NCBI RefSeq assembly: GCF_014058705.1
Contig: NZ_CP059692.1
Location: 1,183,001 to 1,247,000 of the forward strand
DNA from: Aureimonas mangrovi
GTDB taxonomy: Bacteria; Pseudomonadota; Alphaproteobacteria; Rhizobiales; Rhizobiaceae
Direction: 5' to 3'
Length of the DNA stretch: 64,000 nt
The position numbers and the translations under genes were made by a program. How positions within the stretch are numbered: the first letter of the stretch is position 1; each line of letters begins with the position of its first letter. The notes beneath the pieces are model-generated. The model saw nothing but the letters and a program-made list of their open reading frames with translations. It had not been told where the DNA came from and made no database searches. This document shows, piece by piece, positions 8,618-17,496 of the stretch.

Positions 8618-8780
8618 AGGCGAGGGTAAGGGAAGGGGGATGGCACGAGTTCAGGTTTCCAATCCGCAAGCGATCTGCCATGAGCCGAAGGTCGCCATCT
8701 CGGCACCGGCGACCGGTCTCGCGCGTTAACTGCGCGCACCGCCGACGCATTCAAGCGTTTCGCCGGGTTCACATGGTCGC

Positions 8781-10052
8781 ATGACGCATTTCGCACTGAT
8801 CTGTCCGCCGCTCCCCAGTCACATTCGCGTCTTCCGCACGCTGGGTGCGACGCTCGTCGCCCGTGGCCACCACGTGACATTGCTGCTTCCGGAGGGCGCC
8901 GAACGGGAAACACACGCCGGCCCGGTACAGACCGTGACTTTCGGCGCGCAGGCCGGACGCAAGGCGTGTCTTGCGCTGCGCGAAGGCGCAAGACACCCGA
9001 CTGGCGCGCTCGGTGTGCTGCGCACAGTGCGTGATTCGGCGCGGCTCACCGCGATCCTGTGCGAAAGCGGGCCAGACATCTTGTCGCGGATCGGCGCGGA
9101 CGCCGTTCTGGCAGACCAGATGGAGCCGGCCGGTGGTCTCATCGCGCGACATCTCGGGCTGCCTTACCTGTCGATCGCCTCCGCCCTGCCCATCGAGCGA
9201 GAACCAGCCCTGCCGCCGCCTTTTCTAGACTGGCCCTACGATCCGAGCCCGGACGGGTTGAAGCGCAGCCGTGGCGCGGAGCGTGTCACCCGTTTCGTGC
9301 TGCGGCGCCAGCGCCGCGTGATCGAGGACATGGCACTGCGTTTCGGACTGCCGGGCATTGCGATGCTGGAGGACTGCATCTCGCCGCTCGCGACGATCTC
9401 GCAGACCGTCGCCGCCTTCGACTTCCCGCGCGCCGCCGCACCTCGGCTGCATGCCGTCGGGCCGATCCGCAAGGAGACGGTGCCGGATGTACGTTTGCCC
9501 TTCGCGTATGACCCCAACCGTCCGCTCGTCTATTGCTCTTTCGGTACGCTGCAGGGTCATCGCCTCGCGATGTTCCAGATCGTCGCGAAGGCCGCAGCCG
9601 CGCTCGACATGCAACTGGTGATCGCCCATTGCGGCGGCCTGTCCGAAGCGGAGGCCGCAAGCCTCGACGCGCATCACGTCGCCGCGCATCTTCCCGAGCG
9701 TGCCGTCCTGAAAGCGGCGGACATCTGCGTGACGCATGGCGGGCTGAATACCGTGATGGACGCGCTCGGCGCCGGCGTGCCGCTCCTCGTCCTGCCGATC
9801 GCCTTCGACCAACCGGGCATCGCTGCCCGCGTCGAGCATCACGGCGTCGGCCTGAAGCTCTCCCGCGTCCATTTGTCCGAACGCACCGCGCGCTCTTCCC
9901 TTCGCCGCCTGATCGTCGAAAAAGGGTTCGGTGAGCGCGCCCGCGCGCTGGGATCCCGGATCGGGGCAGGGGGAGGTGCGAGATTGGCGGCCGACATCAT
10001 CGAGAGTCAAACGATCGGCGCGCGAGCGCCCGCTGGCGAATTGCTGGCGTGA
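8781..10052 (+). CDS. crtX: Zeaxanthin glucosyltransferase
   Basis: 423 residues, GT1 fold. The C-terminal sugar-nucleotide motif THGGLNTVMDALGAGVP followed by DQPGIAARVEHHGVG is the CrtX/UGT signature. It transfers glucose from UDP-glucose to the hydroxyls of zeaxanthin, giving mono- and diglucosides. First gene of the plus-strand cluster crtX-crtY-crtI-crtB; it overlaps crtY by four bases (GTGA). An in-frame choice of start among nearby ATGs is not resolved; 8781 begins MTHFALICPPLPSH, a typical N-terminus. Confidence 0.93.
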   Translation: MTHFALICPPLPSHIRVFRTLGATLVARGHHVTLLLPEGAERETHAGPVQTVTFGAQAGRKACLALREGARHPTGALGVLRTVRDSARLTAILCESGPDILSRIGADAVLADQMEPAGGLIARHLGLPYLSIASALPIEREPALPPPFLDWPYDPSPDGLKRSRGAERVTRFVLRRQRRVIEDMALRFGLPGIAMLEDCISPLATISQTVAAFDFPRAAAPRLHAVGPIRKETVPDVRLPFAYDPNRPLVYCSFGTLQGHRLAMFQIVAKAAAALDMQLVIAHCGGLSEAEAASLDAHHVAAHLPERAVLKAADICVTHGGLNTVMDALGAGVPLLVLPIAFDQPGIAARVEHHGVGLKLSRVHLSERTARSSLRRLIVEKGFGERARALGSRIGAGGGARLAADIIESQTIGARAPAGELLA

Positions 10053-11197
10053 CGGGGGCCGACCTCGTCATCGTCGGCGCCGGCTTGTCCGGCGGGCTTC
10101 TCGCCTGGCGGCTTGCCGAGGTGCGGCCCGAACTGAACTTCATCGCCGTGGAGGCGGGAACAAAGGCCGGCGGCAATCACACCTGGTCCTTCCATGACGG
10201 CGACCTGACCGCGGACGGCGCGAAGTGGCTCGCGCCCTTCGTCGTCCATCGCTGGCCGTCCTACGAGGTGCGCTTCCCGGCGCGCCGCCGTACGATCGGC
10301 ACCGGTTATGCCACTGTGACCAGCGACCGTTTTCACGAAATTCTGCAAGGCCGCCTCGGCGACCGCCTTCGCCTGAATGCACCCGTGGAGACGATCGCGC
10401 CGACGAGCGTCGTTCTCGCCGGCGGCGAACGCATAGAGGCCGGTGCGGTGATCGACGCTCGCGGCCCGCGCGCCCTGGCCCATCTCGACGTCGGCTACCA
10501 GAAGTTCCTCGGGCAGGAGGTCGAGTTCGAGCGCCCGCACGGTCTCGCCGCCCCGATCGTGATGGACGCGACGGTCGCGCAGGACGACGGCTATCGCTTC
10601 GTTTATAGCCTGCCGTTCTCGTCCACGCGGATGCTGATCGAAGACACCTACTATGCCGATGGAGACGCGCTGGCGCAGGAAGGCCTGCGCAAGCGTATCG
10701 CCGACTACGCCGCGAGGGCCGGCTGGGGTTCCTTCAGGGTCGTACGCGAGGAGGAGGGCATCCTGCCGATCGCGCTCGGCGGGGACTATCCCGCGCATCT
10801 CGCTTCGCTCGGCGGCGTGCCGACGATCGGGCTGGCGGCGGGGCTCTTCCATCCGACCACGGGCTACTCGCTGCCGGATGCCGTGCGCACGGCCGATCTC
10901 GTCGCCGGGTTGCCGGACCTCGCCTCCCAGCCGGTCGGACAGGCGATCGCAACGGATGCCCGCGAACGCTGGGCAGAGCGCGGCTATTTCCGCGCGCTCA
11001 ACCGGATGCTGTTCCGGGCCGGGGAGCCGGCGGAGCGCTACCGCGTGCTCGAGCATTTCCATCGCTTGCCGGAGGCGCTGATCGCGCGCTTCTACGCTGG
11101 ACGCCTCACCGCCGCCGACAAGGCCCGCATCCTGATCGGCAAGCCGCCGGTGCCGGTCGCCAACGCGCTGCGCGTTCTCATGAAAGGATCGAAATGA
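10049..11197 (+). CDS. crtY: Lycopene beta-cyclase
   Basis: 382 residues from GTG. The N-terminal dinucleotide-binding motif DLVIVGAGLSGGLLAWRL (residues about 4-21) and central YRFVYSLPFSSTRMLIEDTYY are CrtY family signatures. It cyclises both ends of lycopene to beta-carotene using reduced FAD. The length is normal for bacterial CrtY. It overlaps crtX and crtI by four bases each, so translation of the set is coupled. Confidence 0.95.
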   Translation: MTGADLVIVGAGLSGGLLAWRLAEVRPELNFIAVEAGTKAGGNHTWSFHDGDLTADGAKWLAPFVVHRWPSYEVRFPARRRTIGTGYATVTSDRFHEILQGRLGDRLRLNAPVETIAPTSVVLAGGERIEAGAVIDARGPRALAHLDVGYQKFLGQEVEFERPHGLAAPIVMDATVAQDDGYRFVYSLPFSSTRMLIEDTYYADGDALAQEGLRKRIADYAARAGWGSFRVVREEEGILPIALGGDYPAHLASLGGVPTIGLAAGLFHPTTGYSLPDAVRTADLVAGLPDLASQPVGQAIATDARERWAERGYFRALNRMLFRAGEPAERYRVLEHFHRLPEALIARFYAGRLTAADKARILIGKPPVPVANALRVLMKGSK

Positions 11198-12693
11198 GCC
11201 GAATGCAGAACGACAAGCCAAGGACGGCGATCGTCATCGGCTCGGGCCTCGGCGGACTGTCTCTCGCCATCCGCCTTCAGGCGGCCGGCATTGCGACGAC
11301 GCTTCTTGAGAAGCGCGACAAGCCGGGTGGGCGGGCCTATGTCTATCAGGACGAGGGCTTCACCTTCGACGCGGGGCCGACGGTGATCACCGATCCGAGC
11401 GCGCTCGAGGAACTGTTCACGGCAGCGGGCGCAACGCTTTCCGACTATGTGACGCTCCTGCCGGTGAACCCGTTCTACCGGTTGTGCTGGGAAGACGGCA
11501 CGGTCTTCGACTACGCCAACGACCAGAGCGAGATGGACCGGCAGATCCTGGCGCTCAACCCGAAGGACGTCGAGGGCTACCGGCGCTTCCTCGACTATTC
11601 GCGCGCCGTCTTCGAGGAGGGATACTTGAAGCTCGGCGCCGTGCCCTTCCTGCATTTCCGCGACATGGTGCGCGCCGGCCCGCAGCTCATGAAGCTCCAG
11701 GCCTGGCGCTCGGTCTATTCGAAGGTCTCGCAATATATCGAGGAGGAGCACCTTCGGCAGGCTTTCTCGTTCCACTCGCTGCTCGTCGGCGGCAACCCCT
11801 TCGCGACCTCGTCGATCTACGCGCTGATCCATGCGCTGGAGCGCGAGTGGGGCGTCTGGTTCCCGAAGGGCGGCACCGGCGCGCTGGTCGCCGGCATGGT
11901 GAAGCTCTTCCAGGACATCGGCGGCACCTTCGAGATGAACGCCGAGGTTGCCGCGATCGACGTCGAGGACAGCCGAGCCGAGGGCGTGCGCCTGAAGGAC
12001 GGGCGGCACTTCACGGCCGATCTCGTCGCATCCAACGCTGACGTCGTCCACACCTATGCCGGGCTTCTCGCGCACAAGCCGCGCGGGCGGGAGACGGCGC
12101 GGGCGCTCAAGCGCAAGCGCTTCTCGATGTCGCTCTTCGTCCTGTATTTCGGGCTCTCGAAGCACCAGAGCCAGCTCGCGCACCACACCGTGCTCTTCGG
12201 GCCGCGCTACCGGCCGCTGATCGACGAGATCTTCAAGGGCCCTAAGCTCGCGACCGACTTCTCGCTCTATCTGCACAGCCCCTGCGCGACCGATCCCTCG
12301 CTCGCACCCGACGGCATGGGGAGCTATTACGTCCTCTCGCCCGTACCGCATCTCGGCTCTGCCGACATCGACTGGGCGCGGGAGGGGCCGCACTATCGCG
12401 AGCGCGTTTTCGACTATCTGGAGGCGCGCTATATGCCGAACCTTCGCCGCGATCTCGTGACCCACCGCATCTTCACGCCCTTCGACTTCCGAGACGAACT
12501 GAACGCCCATCTCGGCAGCGCCTTCTCGCTCGACCCGGTGCTGACGCAGTCGGCGTGGTTCCGCACACACAATCGCGACGACGAGATACGCAACCTCTAT
12601 TTCGTCGGCGCCGGCACGCATCCGGGCGCGGGCGTTCCGGGCGTCGTCGCCTCGGCCAAGGCGACGGCGGGGCTGATCCTCGGCGATGGCTGA
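11194..12693 (+). CDS. crtI: Phytoene desaturase (lycopene-forming)
   Basis: 499 residues. N-terminal FAD motif TAIVIGSGLGGLSLAIRL and C-terminal NLYFVGAGTHPGAGVPGV are the diagnostic ends of CrtI. It performs four desaturations of phytoene to lycopene at the membrane surface. The length is typical. It starts within crtY (ATGA overlap) and its end overlaps the crtB start by eight bases. Confidence 0.96.
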   Translation: MSRMQNDKPRTAIVIGSGLGGLSLAIRLQAAGIATTLLEKRDKPGGRAYVYQDEGFTFDAGPTVITDPSALEELFTAAGATLSDYVTLLPVNPFYRLCWEDGTVFDYANDQSEMDRQILALNPKDVEGYRRFLDYSRAVFEEGYLKLGAVPFLHFRDMVRAGPQLMKLQAWRSVYSKVSQYIEEEHLRQAFSFHSLLVGGNPFATSSIYALIHALEREWGVWFPKGGTGALVAGMVKLFQDIGGTFEMNAEVAAIDVEDSRAEGVRLKDGRHFTADLVASNADVVHTYAGLLAHKPRGRETARALKRKRFSMSLFVLYFGLSKHQSQLAHHTVLFGPRYRPLIDEIFKGPKLATDFSLYLHSPCATDPSLAPDGMGSYYVLSPVPHLGSADIDWAREGPHYRERVFDYLEARYMPNLRRDLVTHRIFTPFDFRDELNAHLGSAFSLDPVLTQSAWFRTHNRDDEIRNLYFVGAGTHPGAGVPGVVASAKATAGLILGDG

Positions 12694-13615
12694 GCGCGAC
12701 ATCGAGGCCTTCTCGGCCGCCTCCATAGCGGTCGGTTCCAAGAGCTTCGCGGCCGCCGCGCGTCTGTTCGACGCGAGGACGCGGCGCAGCGTCATCATGC
12801 TCTATGCGTGGTGCCGGCACTGCGACGACGTCGTGGACGGGCAGGAGGCGGGCTCGGCCGAGCGCGTTCCGGATACGCGTTCACCGCAGGAGCGCATCGC
12901 TGCGCTGCGGCGCGACACCGCGCTCGCCTTCGAGGGGAGCACGCAAGGGCTGCACCCGTCCTTCGCCGCGCTGGCATCGGTCGTGCGGGAGCACGACATT
13001 CAGCGCTCGCTCTGCGAGGAGCATCTCGCCGGCTTCGAGATGGATGTCGAGGGCCGCACATACGAAACGCTCGACGACCTTATGCTTTACTGCTGGCGAG
13101 TGGCCGGCGTCGTCGGCGTGATGATGGCGCGCATCATGGGGGTGTCGGACGCGGCGACGCTCGACCGGGCGGCCGATCTCGGCCTCGCCTTCCAACTCAC
13201 CAACATCGCGCGGGACGTGGTGGACGATGCGCGGGCCGGCCGCGTCTACGTGCCGCTCCAATGGCTGCGCGAGGAGGGGCTGGCCCCCGCCGACCTCACC
13301 GACCCCGCCCACGCGGGGGGCATCGCGCGCCTGCGCGAACGGCTCGTGATCGCGGCCGACGAATACTACTTCTCGGCGCGCGTCGGCATCGACGCTCTTC
13401 CACGCCGTTCGGCCTGGGCGATCGGCACGGCATGGGGCGTGTATCGCACGATCGGCGTCAAGCTCGTCCAGCGCGGCGAGGCGGCTTTCGGCGAGCGCAT
13501 CTCGACGCGCAAGAGCGAAAAGGCCGCGCAGATGCTGGAAGGCGCGCGGATGGCGCTGTTCAGGGGCGGCGGCGCCGATCCTCGCGACCCGGACCTCTGG
13601 ACCCGCCCGCGCTGA
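12686..13615 (+). CDS. crtB: Phytoene synthase
   Basis: 309 residues. The two Asp-rich motifs for Mg-diphosphate binding are CRHCDDVVDG (about residues 45-54) and NIARDVVDDARAGRVYVP (about 173-190), as in squalene/phytoene synthases. It condenses two geranylgeranyl diphosphates to phytoene. Last gene of the plus-strand crt set; three bases separate its stop from the convergent crtZ stop. Confidence 0.96.
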   Translation: MAERDIEAFSAASIAVGSKSFAAAARLFDARTRRSVIMLYAWCRHCDDVVDGQEAGSAERVPDTRSPQERIAALRRDTALAFEGSTQGLHPSFAALASVVREHDIQRSLCEEHLAGFEMDVEGRTYETLDDLMLYCWRVAGVVGVMMARIMGVSDAATLDRAADLGLAFQLTNIARDVVDDARAGRVYVPLQWLREEGLAPADLTDPAHAGGIARLRERLVIAADEYYFSARVGIDALPRRSAWAIGTAWGVYRTIGVKLVQRGEAAFGERISTRKSEKAAQMLEGARMALFRGGGADPRDPDLWTRPR

Positions 13616-13618
13616 ACC

Positions 13619-14134
13619 TCAGTGCAACGTGCGGCGCTCTTCCTGCTCGGCCGCGACCTTGCCGGAGGCCTTGAGCTGGGCCGCGAGCTGATCGACCGGC
13701 GGCGCGTAAAGGAAGCCGAACGAGACGCAATCGTCCTTGCCTTTCACCGCGTGATGCAGCCGGTGAGCCTGCACGAGGCGCTTGGCGTAGCCGCGATGGG
13801 GGATGTAGCGGAACGGCCAGCGCTGATGCACCAGCCCGTCATGGACGATGAAGTAGAAGAGGCCGTAGAGCGTGATGCCAGTGGCCACTGCCGTCACCAG
13901 CGGCCATTCGAGGACGTGGCCGAGGGCGAACAAGGCGACAGCGAAAACCGCGAAAACGACGGCATAGAGGTCGTTCTTCTCGAACGTGTCGTCGTGCGGC
14001 TCGTGATGGCTTTCGTGCCAGCCCCATCCCCAGCCGTGCATGATGTATTTGTGCGCGGCCCACGCAACGACCTCCATCACCAGAAACACCGCGACGGCCA
14101 CCGCGATGAGAACGGGCCAACTCGTCAGGGTCAT
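13619..14134 (-). CDS. crtZ: Beta-carotene hydroxylase
   Basis: 171 residues with four hydrophobic segments. The di-iron histidine clusters HKYIMHGWGWGWHESHHEP and HRGYAKRLVQAHRLHHA are those of the fatty acid hydroxylase-like CrtZ family. It hydroxylates beta-carotene at C3 and C3' to zeaxanthin. It is downstream of crtE on the same strand, four bases apart, and convergent with crtB. As no ketolase (crtW) lies nearby, zeaxanthin is the expected substrate for CrtX. Confidence 0.95.
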   Translation of the reverse strand: MTLTSWPVLIAVAVAVFLVMEVVAWAAHKYIMHGWGWGWHESHHEPHDDTFEKNDLYAVVFAVFAVALFALGHVLEWPLVTAVATGITLYGLFYFIVHDGLVHQRWPFRYIPHRGYAKRLVQAHRLHHAVKGKDDCVSFGFLYAPPVDQLAAQLKASGKVAAEQEERRTLH

Positions 14135-14138
14135 GTCG

Positions 14139-15077
14139 TCAACGCTCCATCGCCGGGCTCAGCGCGCGTGCCTCGCCGTCTCGCGGCGCCGCGTTCAGCA
14201 CCGTGCCGCGGAACGGCTCCACAATGGAGTCCACCAGGCCCGCCAGACGGCTATCGGGGCCGAACACGGCCGCGAGGTGGATATGCGCCTGTGCGACGTG
14301 GCGTTCAATCCGCTTTTCGGCCGGCGGCCGCCCTATCAGGGCGACGACGGTGGACTTGCCTGCATCCTGGCCGGGGTTCTTCCCGCTGACGCGGGCATCC
14401 GGAGCCTTGTCGAGCAGATCGTCCAGAAGCTGGAAGGCGTGCCCGAGTTCCTGGGCGAAATCGGAGAGGGGCTCTCTGGCAGCCTGCGCCCCCGCCACGA
14501 TGGCGCCCGCTTCCACCGCGGCGCGAAAGAGCGAGCCGGTCTTGAGCGCGTTCGTCTCCAAGATCTGCGACAGGGCCCGCTCGCGCTGGCCTTCGCGAAG
14601 ATCCTGGAACTGACCGCCGACGAGCCCGCGTAGGCCGACGGCGCGCGAGAGGATGGCGACGCACTCCACCCGAGCGGCGGCGTCGAGCGAGGCCTGTGCC
14701 GCGACGAGGCCGTAAGCGTCCGACAGAAGCGAGACGGCGGCCAGCACCGCGATATCCTCGCCGTGGCGGCGATGCAGCGCCGGCTCGCCGCGCCGAAGCT
14801 CGGCATCGTCCATGCAGGGAAGGTCGTCGAGGATCAGGGAGGCGGCGTGGACCATCTCGATCGCGCAGCCGATATCCACCGCCGCCTGCGGGTCGCCGCC
14901 TAGATCCTGCGCGACGATCGCCGTCATCAGCGGACGCAGGCGCTTGCCCGGCGCCAGAAGCGCCTCGCGCATGGCGAGCGTCATCGCAGCCGGCTCTGCC
15001 TCGGGTATCAGCGTCTCGAGCCGGGCCTGGATGCGGCGCCTCGTCGCGTCGAGGCTGGTTGTCGGCTCGGCGTTCAT
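14139..15077 (-). CDS. crtE: Geranylgeranyl diphosphate synthase (polyprenyl synthetase family)
   Basis: 312 residues from ATG at 15077; a TTG two codons earlier (15083) is possible. The first Asp-rich motif is DDLPCMDDAELRRGEPA and the second is LLDDLLDKA, as in short-chain trans-prenyltransferases. Position beside crtZ and the rest of the crt set makes geranylgeranyl diphosphate synthase the likely activity, although a farnesyl diphosphate synthase cannot be excluded by motifs alone. The divergent neighbour is the IPP isomerase gene. Confidence 0.88.
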   Translation of the reverse strand: MNAEPTTSLDATRRRIQARLETLIPEAEPAAMTLAMREALLAPGKRLRPLMTAIVAQDLGGDPQAAVDIGCAIEMVHAASLILDDLPCMDDAELRRGEPALHRRHGEDIAVLAAVSLLSDAYGLVAAQASLDAAARVECVAILSRAVGLRGLVGGQFQDLREGQRERALSQILETNALKTGSLFRAAVEAGAIVAGAQAAREPLSDFAQELGHAFQLLDDLLDKAPDARVSGKNPGQDAGKSTVVALIGRPPAEKRIERHVAQAHIHLAAVFGPDSRLAGLVDSIVEPFRGTVLNAAPRDGEARALSPAMER

Positions 15078-15231
15078 CCGCAATGCTTCACTTTCACCCC
15101 TCAGGAAGGTTCAGCATGTCATTTTCCGGCCCCTCGCGATACGCTCCAGAGCCGGGAGGACCAAGGTACGCGATGACGTTTGAGCGAACAGCGCCGCGCG
15201 ATGCGACCAAACGCCATAGGGAGAACGTCCG

Positions 15232-16278
15232 TTGAGCCGCGCGCGGGACGACTCGCCGCCATCGGGGATCGCGGCGCGCAAGAGCGATCATCTCGACATC
15301 GCCATGCGCGCAGGCCAGGGACCACGCGCCGAGACCGGCTTTGCGGCAATCCGCTTCGAGCATGTCGCGCTTCCCGAGATCGACCTCGACGCGATCGATC
15401 TTTCCACGGAATTTCTGGGTCGCCGCCTCCAGGCGCCGCTGCTCATCTCCTCGATGACGGGCGGACCGGAGCGGGCGGGAAGAATCAACGCCCGGCTGGC
15501 CGAAGTCGCGCAGGCGCTCGGGATCGCTTTCGCCGTCGGCTCGCAGCGCATCGCGGTCGAGGGCAGGGGCGCCTCGGGCCTGGGCCGCGAACTCCGGGCG
15601 CTCGCGCCCTCGGTGCCGATCCTCGCCAATGTAGGCGGCGCGCAACTCACACGGCCGGGCGGCGAGGAACTGGCGCGCGCGGCCATCGACATGATCGGTG
15701 CGGACGCGCTCATCGTCCACCTGAACCCCTTGCAGGAAGCCTTGCAGCCGGAGGGCGACCGCGACTGGCGCGGGGTGCTGGCGGCCCTGCAGCGGCTGGC
15801 TCGCTCGATGCCCGTACCGCTGGTCGCCAAGGAGGTGGGCGCGGGCCTTTCGGGCGCGGTGGCACGTCGCCTCGTCGATGCCGGCGTGTCGGTGATCGAT
15901 GTGGCGGGCGCCGGCGGCACGAGCTGGGCCGCGATCGAAGCCGAGCGCATCACCGATCCCGATCGCAAGCGCGTCGCGATCGCCTTTGCCGACTGGGGCA
16001 TCCCGACCGCACAGGCCATCTCTACGGTGCGCACGGCCTGCCCTCGGGCGACCGTGATCGGGTCGGGCGGGGTTCGCACCGGGATCGATGCGGCCAAGGC
16101 GCTGCGCCTTGGCGCCGACCTCGTCGGGCAGGCGGGTGCGAGCCTTGCCGCCGCCGACCGTTCGAGCGAAGCGACGCTCGCCCATTTCCAGGCTATGATC
16201 GAGGAGCTTCGCGTCGCCTGCTTCTGCACCGGCTCGCCGGACCTCGCGGCGTTGAAAAAGGCGCCTCTTCTGCCCTGA
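15232..16278 (+). CDS. fni: Type 2 isopentenyl-diphosphate delta-isomerase
   Basis: 348 residues from TTG at 15232. N-terminal [12 protein letters not shown], then [42 protein letters not shown] and KEVGAGLSG are the FMN-binding and substrate signatures of the type 2 (Fni) enzyme. It interconverts isopentenyl and dimethylallyl diphosphate with FMN and NAD(P)H and thus balances the precursors for CrtE, its divergent neighbour. The type 2 rather than type 1 isomerase is common in crt clusters of this group. Confidence 0.95.
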   Translation: MSRARDDSPPSGIAARKSDHLDIAMRAGQGPRAETGFAAIRFEHVALPEIDLDAIDLSTEFLGRRLQAPLLISSMTGGPERAGRINARLAEVAQALGIAFAVGSQRIAVEGRGASGLGRELRALAPSVPILANVGGAQLTRPGGEELARAAIDMIGADALIVHLNPLQEALQPEGDRDWRGVLAALQRLARSMPVPLVAKEVGAGLSGAVARRLVDAGVSVIDVAGAGGTSWAAIEAERITDPDRKRVAIAFADWGIPTAQAISTVRTACPRATVIGSGGVRTGIDAAKALRLGADLVGQAGASLAAADRSSEATLAHFQAMIEELRVACFCTGSPDLAALKKAPLLP

Positions 16279-16351
16279 ATCTGCGGGCAAGGCGTGCCAA
16301 GCCGAGAAGCTTCCTGTAGAGGCGGGGTATCTTTCGGACCCGGGAGGCCCC

Positions 16352-17374
16352 ATGACGACGCTTCGCTCCGCCCTTGCCACCCATGCCGGCACGCCGCTGG
16401 CGGACGCCGCCTCCTGCGTCGGCGAACTCGCCGCCGCAGCCGCCGCGCTTTTCGCGATGATCGGCAACGGTGGCGCGGAAGGCGGGGCCGACGCGACCGG
16501 GATCGGCAATTCGGGCGGCGACCTGCAGAAGGCGCTGGACGTGGCGGCCGACCGGCTCTTCGTGGACGCGGCCCGCCGTTCGCCCGTTTCCTTCTACGGC
16601 TCCGAGGAACAGGACGACGCCGTGCCGATGGCGGCGGGCGGCACGCTGGCGCTCGCCATCGACCCGCTCGACGGCTCCTCCAACATCGAGACCAACGTCT
16701 CGATCGGCACGATCTTCTCGATCCTGCCGGGCGAGGGACGCAATGCCGACGATATTTTCCGCCAGCCCGGCCGGGCGCAGCTGGCCGCGGGTTTCTTCGT
16801 CTATGGCCCGCAGCTTCTTCTCGTCGTCTCCTTCGGCGCGGGCACGACCACCTATGCCTACCGTCCGGCGAGCGGCGAATACGAGGTGCTGATCGAGCGT
16901 ATGGCGATCCCCGAGGCGGCAAAGGAGTTCGCGATCAACGCCTCCAACCAGCGGCACTGGGGCGAGCCGGTGCGCCGCTACATCGCCGGCTGCCTCGCCG
17001 GCAAGGAGGGGCCGCGCGGGCGCGACTTCAACATGCGCTGGGTGGCCTCGGCCGTTGCCGACGCCTACCGCATCTTCCTGCGCGGCGGCATCTACCTCTA
17101 TCCGGGCGACACGCGAAAGGGCTACGACAAGGGCCGCATCCGCCTGACCTACGAGGCGAGCCCCATCGCCTTCCTCGCCGAGAATGCGGGCGGCGCGGCG
17201 ACGGACGGGCTGACGCCGATCCTCGACATCGTGCCCGAAGGCCTGCACCAGCGCACGCCCGTCGTCTTCGGCTCACGGGAGGAAGTGGTCGAGTTCGGCC
17301 GCGTCTTCGCCGATCCAGATTCCATCGGCGAGAATTTCGGCGCGCTCGGCGAGCGGCCGATCGCACCGCTCTGA
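16352..17374 (+). CDS. fbp: Class 1 fructose-1,6-bisphosphatase
   Basis: 340 residues. The metal-binding motif DPLDGSSNIETNVSIGTIFSI (residues about 108-128) defines the class 1 family; the substrate site KGYDKGRIRLTYEASP follows near 260. It hydrolyses fructose-1,6-bisphosphate to fructose-6-phosphate for gluconeogenesis or pentose phosphate recycling. A GGGAGG sequence precedes the ATG. It is followed by tkt (122 bases) and rpe, a set that resembles a cbb group but lacks RuBisCO and phosphoribulokinase in this window. Confidence 0.95.
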   Translation: MTTLRSALATHAGTPLADAASCVGELAAAAAALFAMIGNGGAEGGADATGIGNSGGDLQKALDVAADRLFVDAARRSPVSFYGSEEQDDAVPMAAGGTLALAIDPLDGSSNIETNVSIGTIFSILPGEGRNADDIFRQPGRAQLAAGFFVYGPQLLLVVSFGAGTTTYAYRPASGEYEVLIERMAIPEAAKEFAINASNQRHWGEPVRRYIAGCLAGKEGPRGRDFNMRWVASAVADAYRIFLRGGIYLYPGDTRKGYDKGRIRLTYEASPIAFLAENAGGAATDGLTPILDIVPEGLHQRTPVVFGSREEVVEFGRVFADPDSIGENFGALGERPIAPL

Positions 17375-17496
17375 TCGCGCACGAGGCTTGCTGAAATCGG
17401 TTTTCGATTTCCGGGCCGATGCGTTAGGTAGACCGCAAAACGAAAGCGCGGGGGAGGCTCCGAGCCGCCCGCGCGACCCCTATCACGGAGGTTGCA

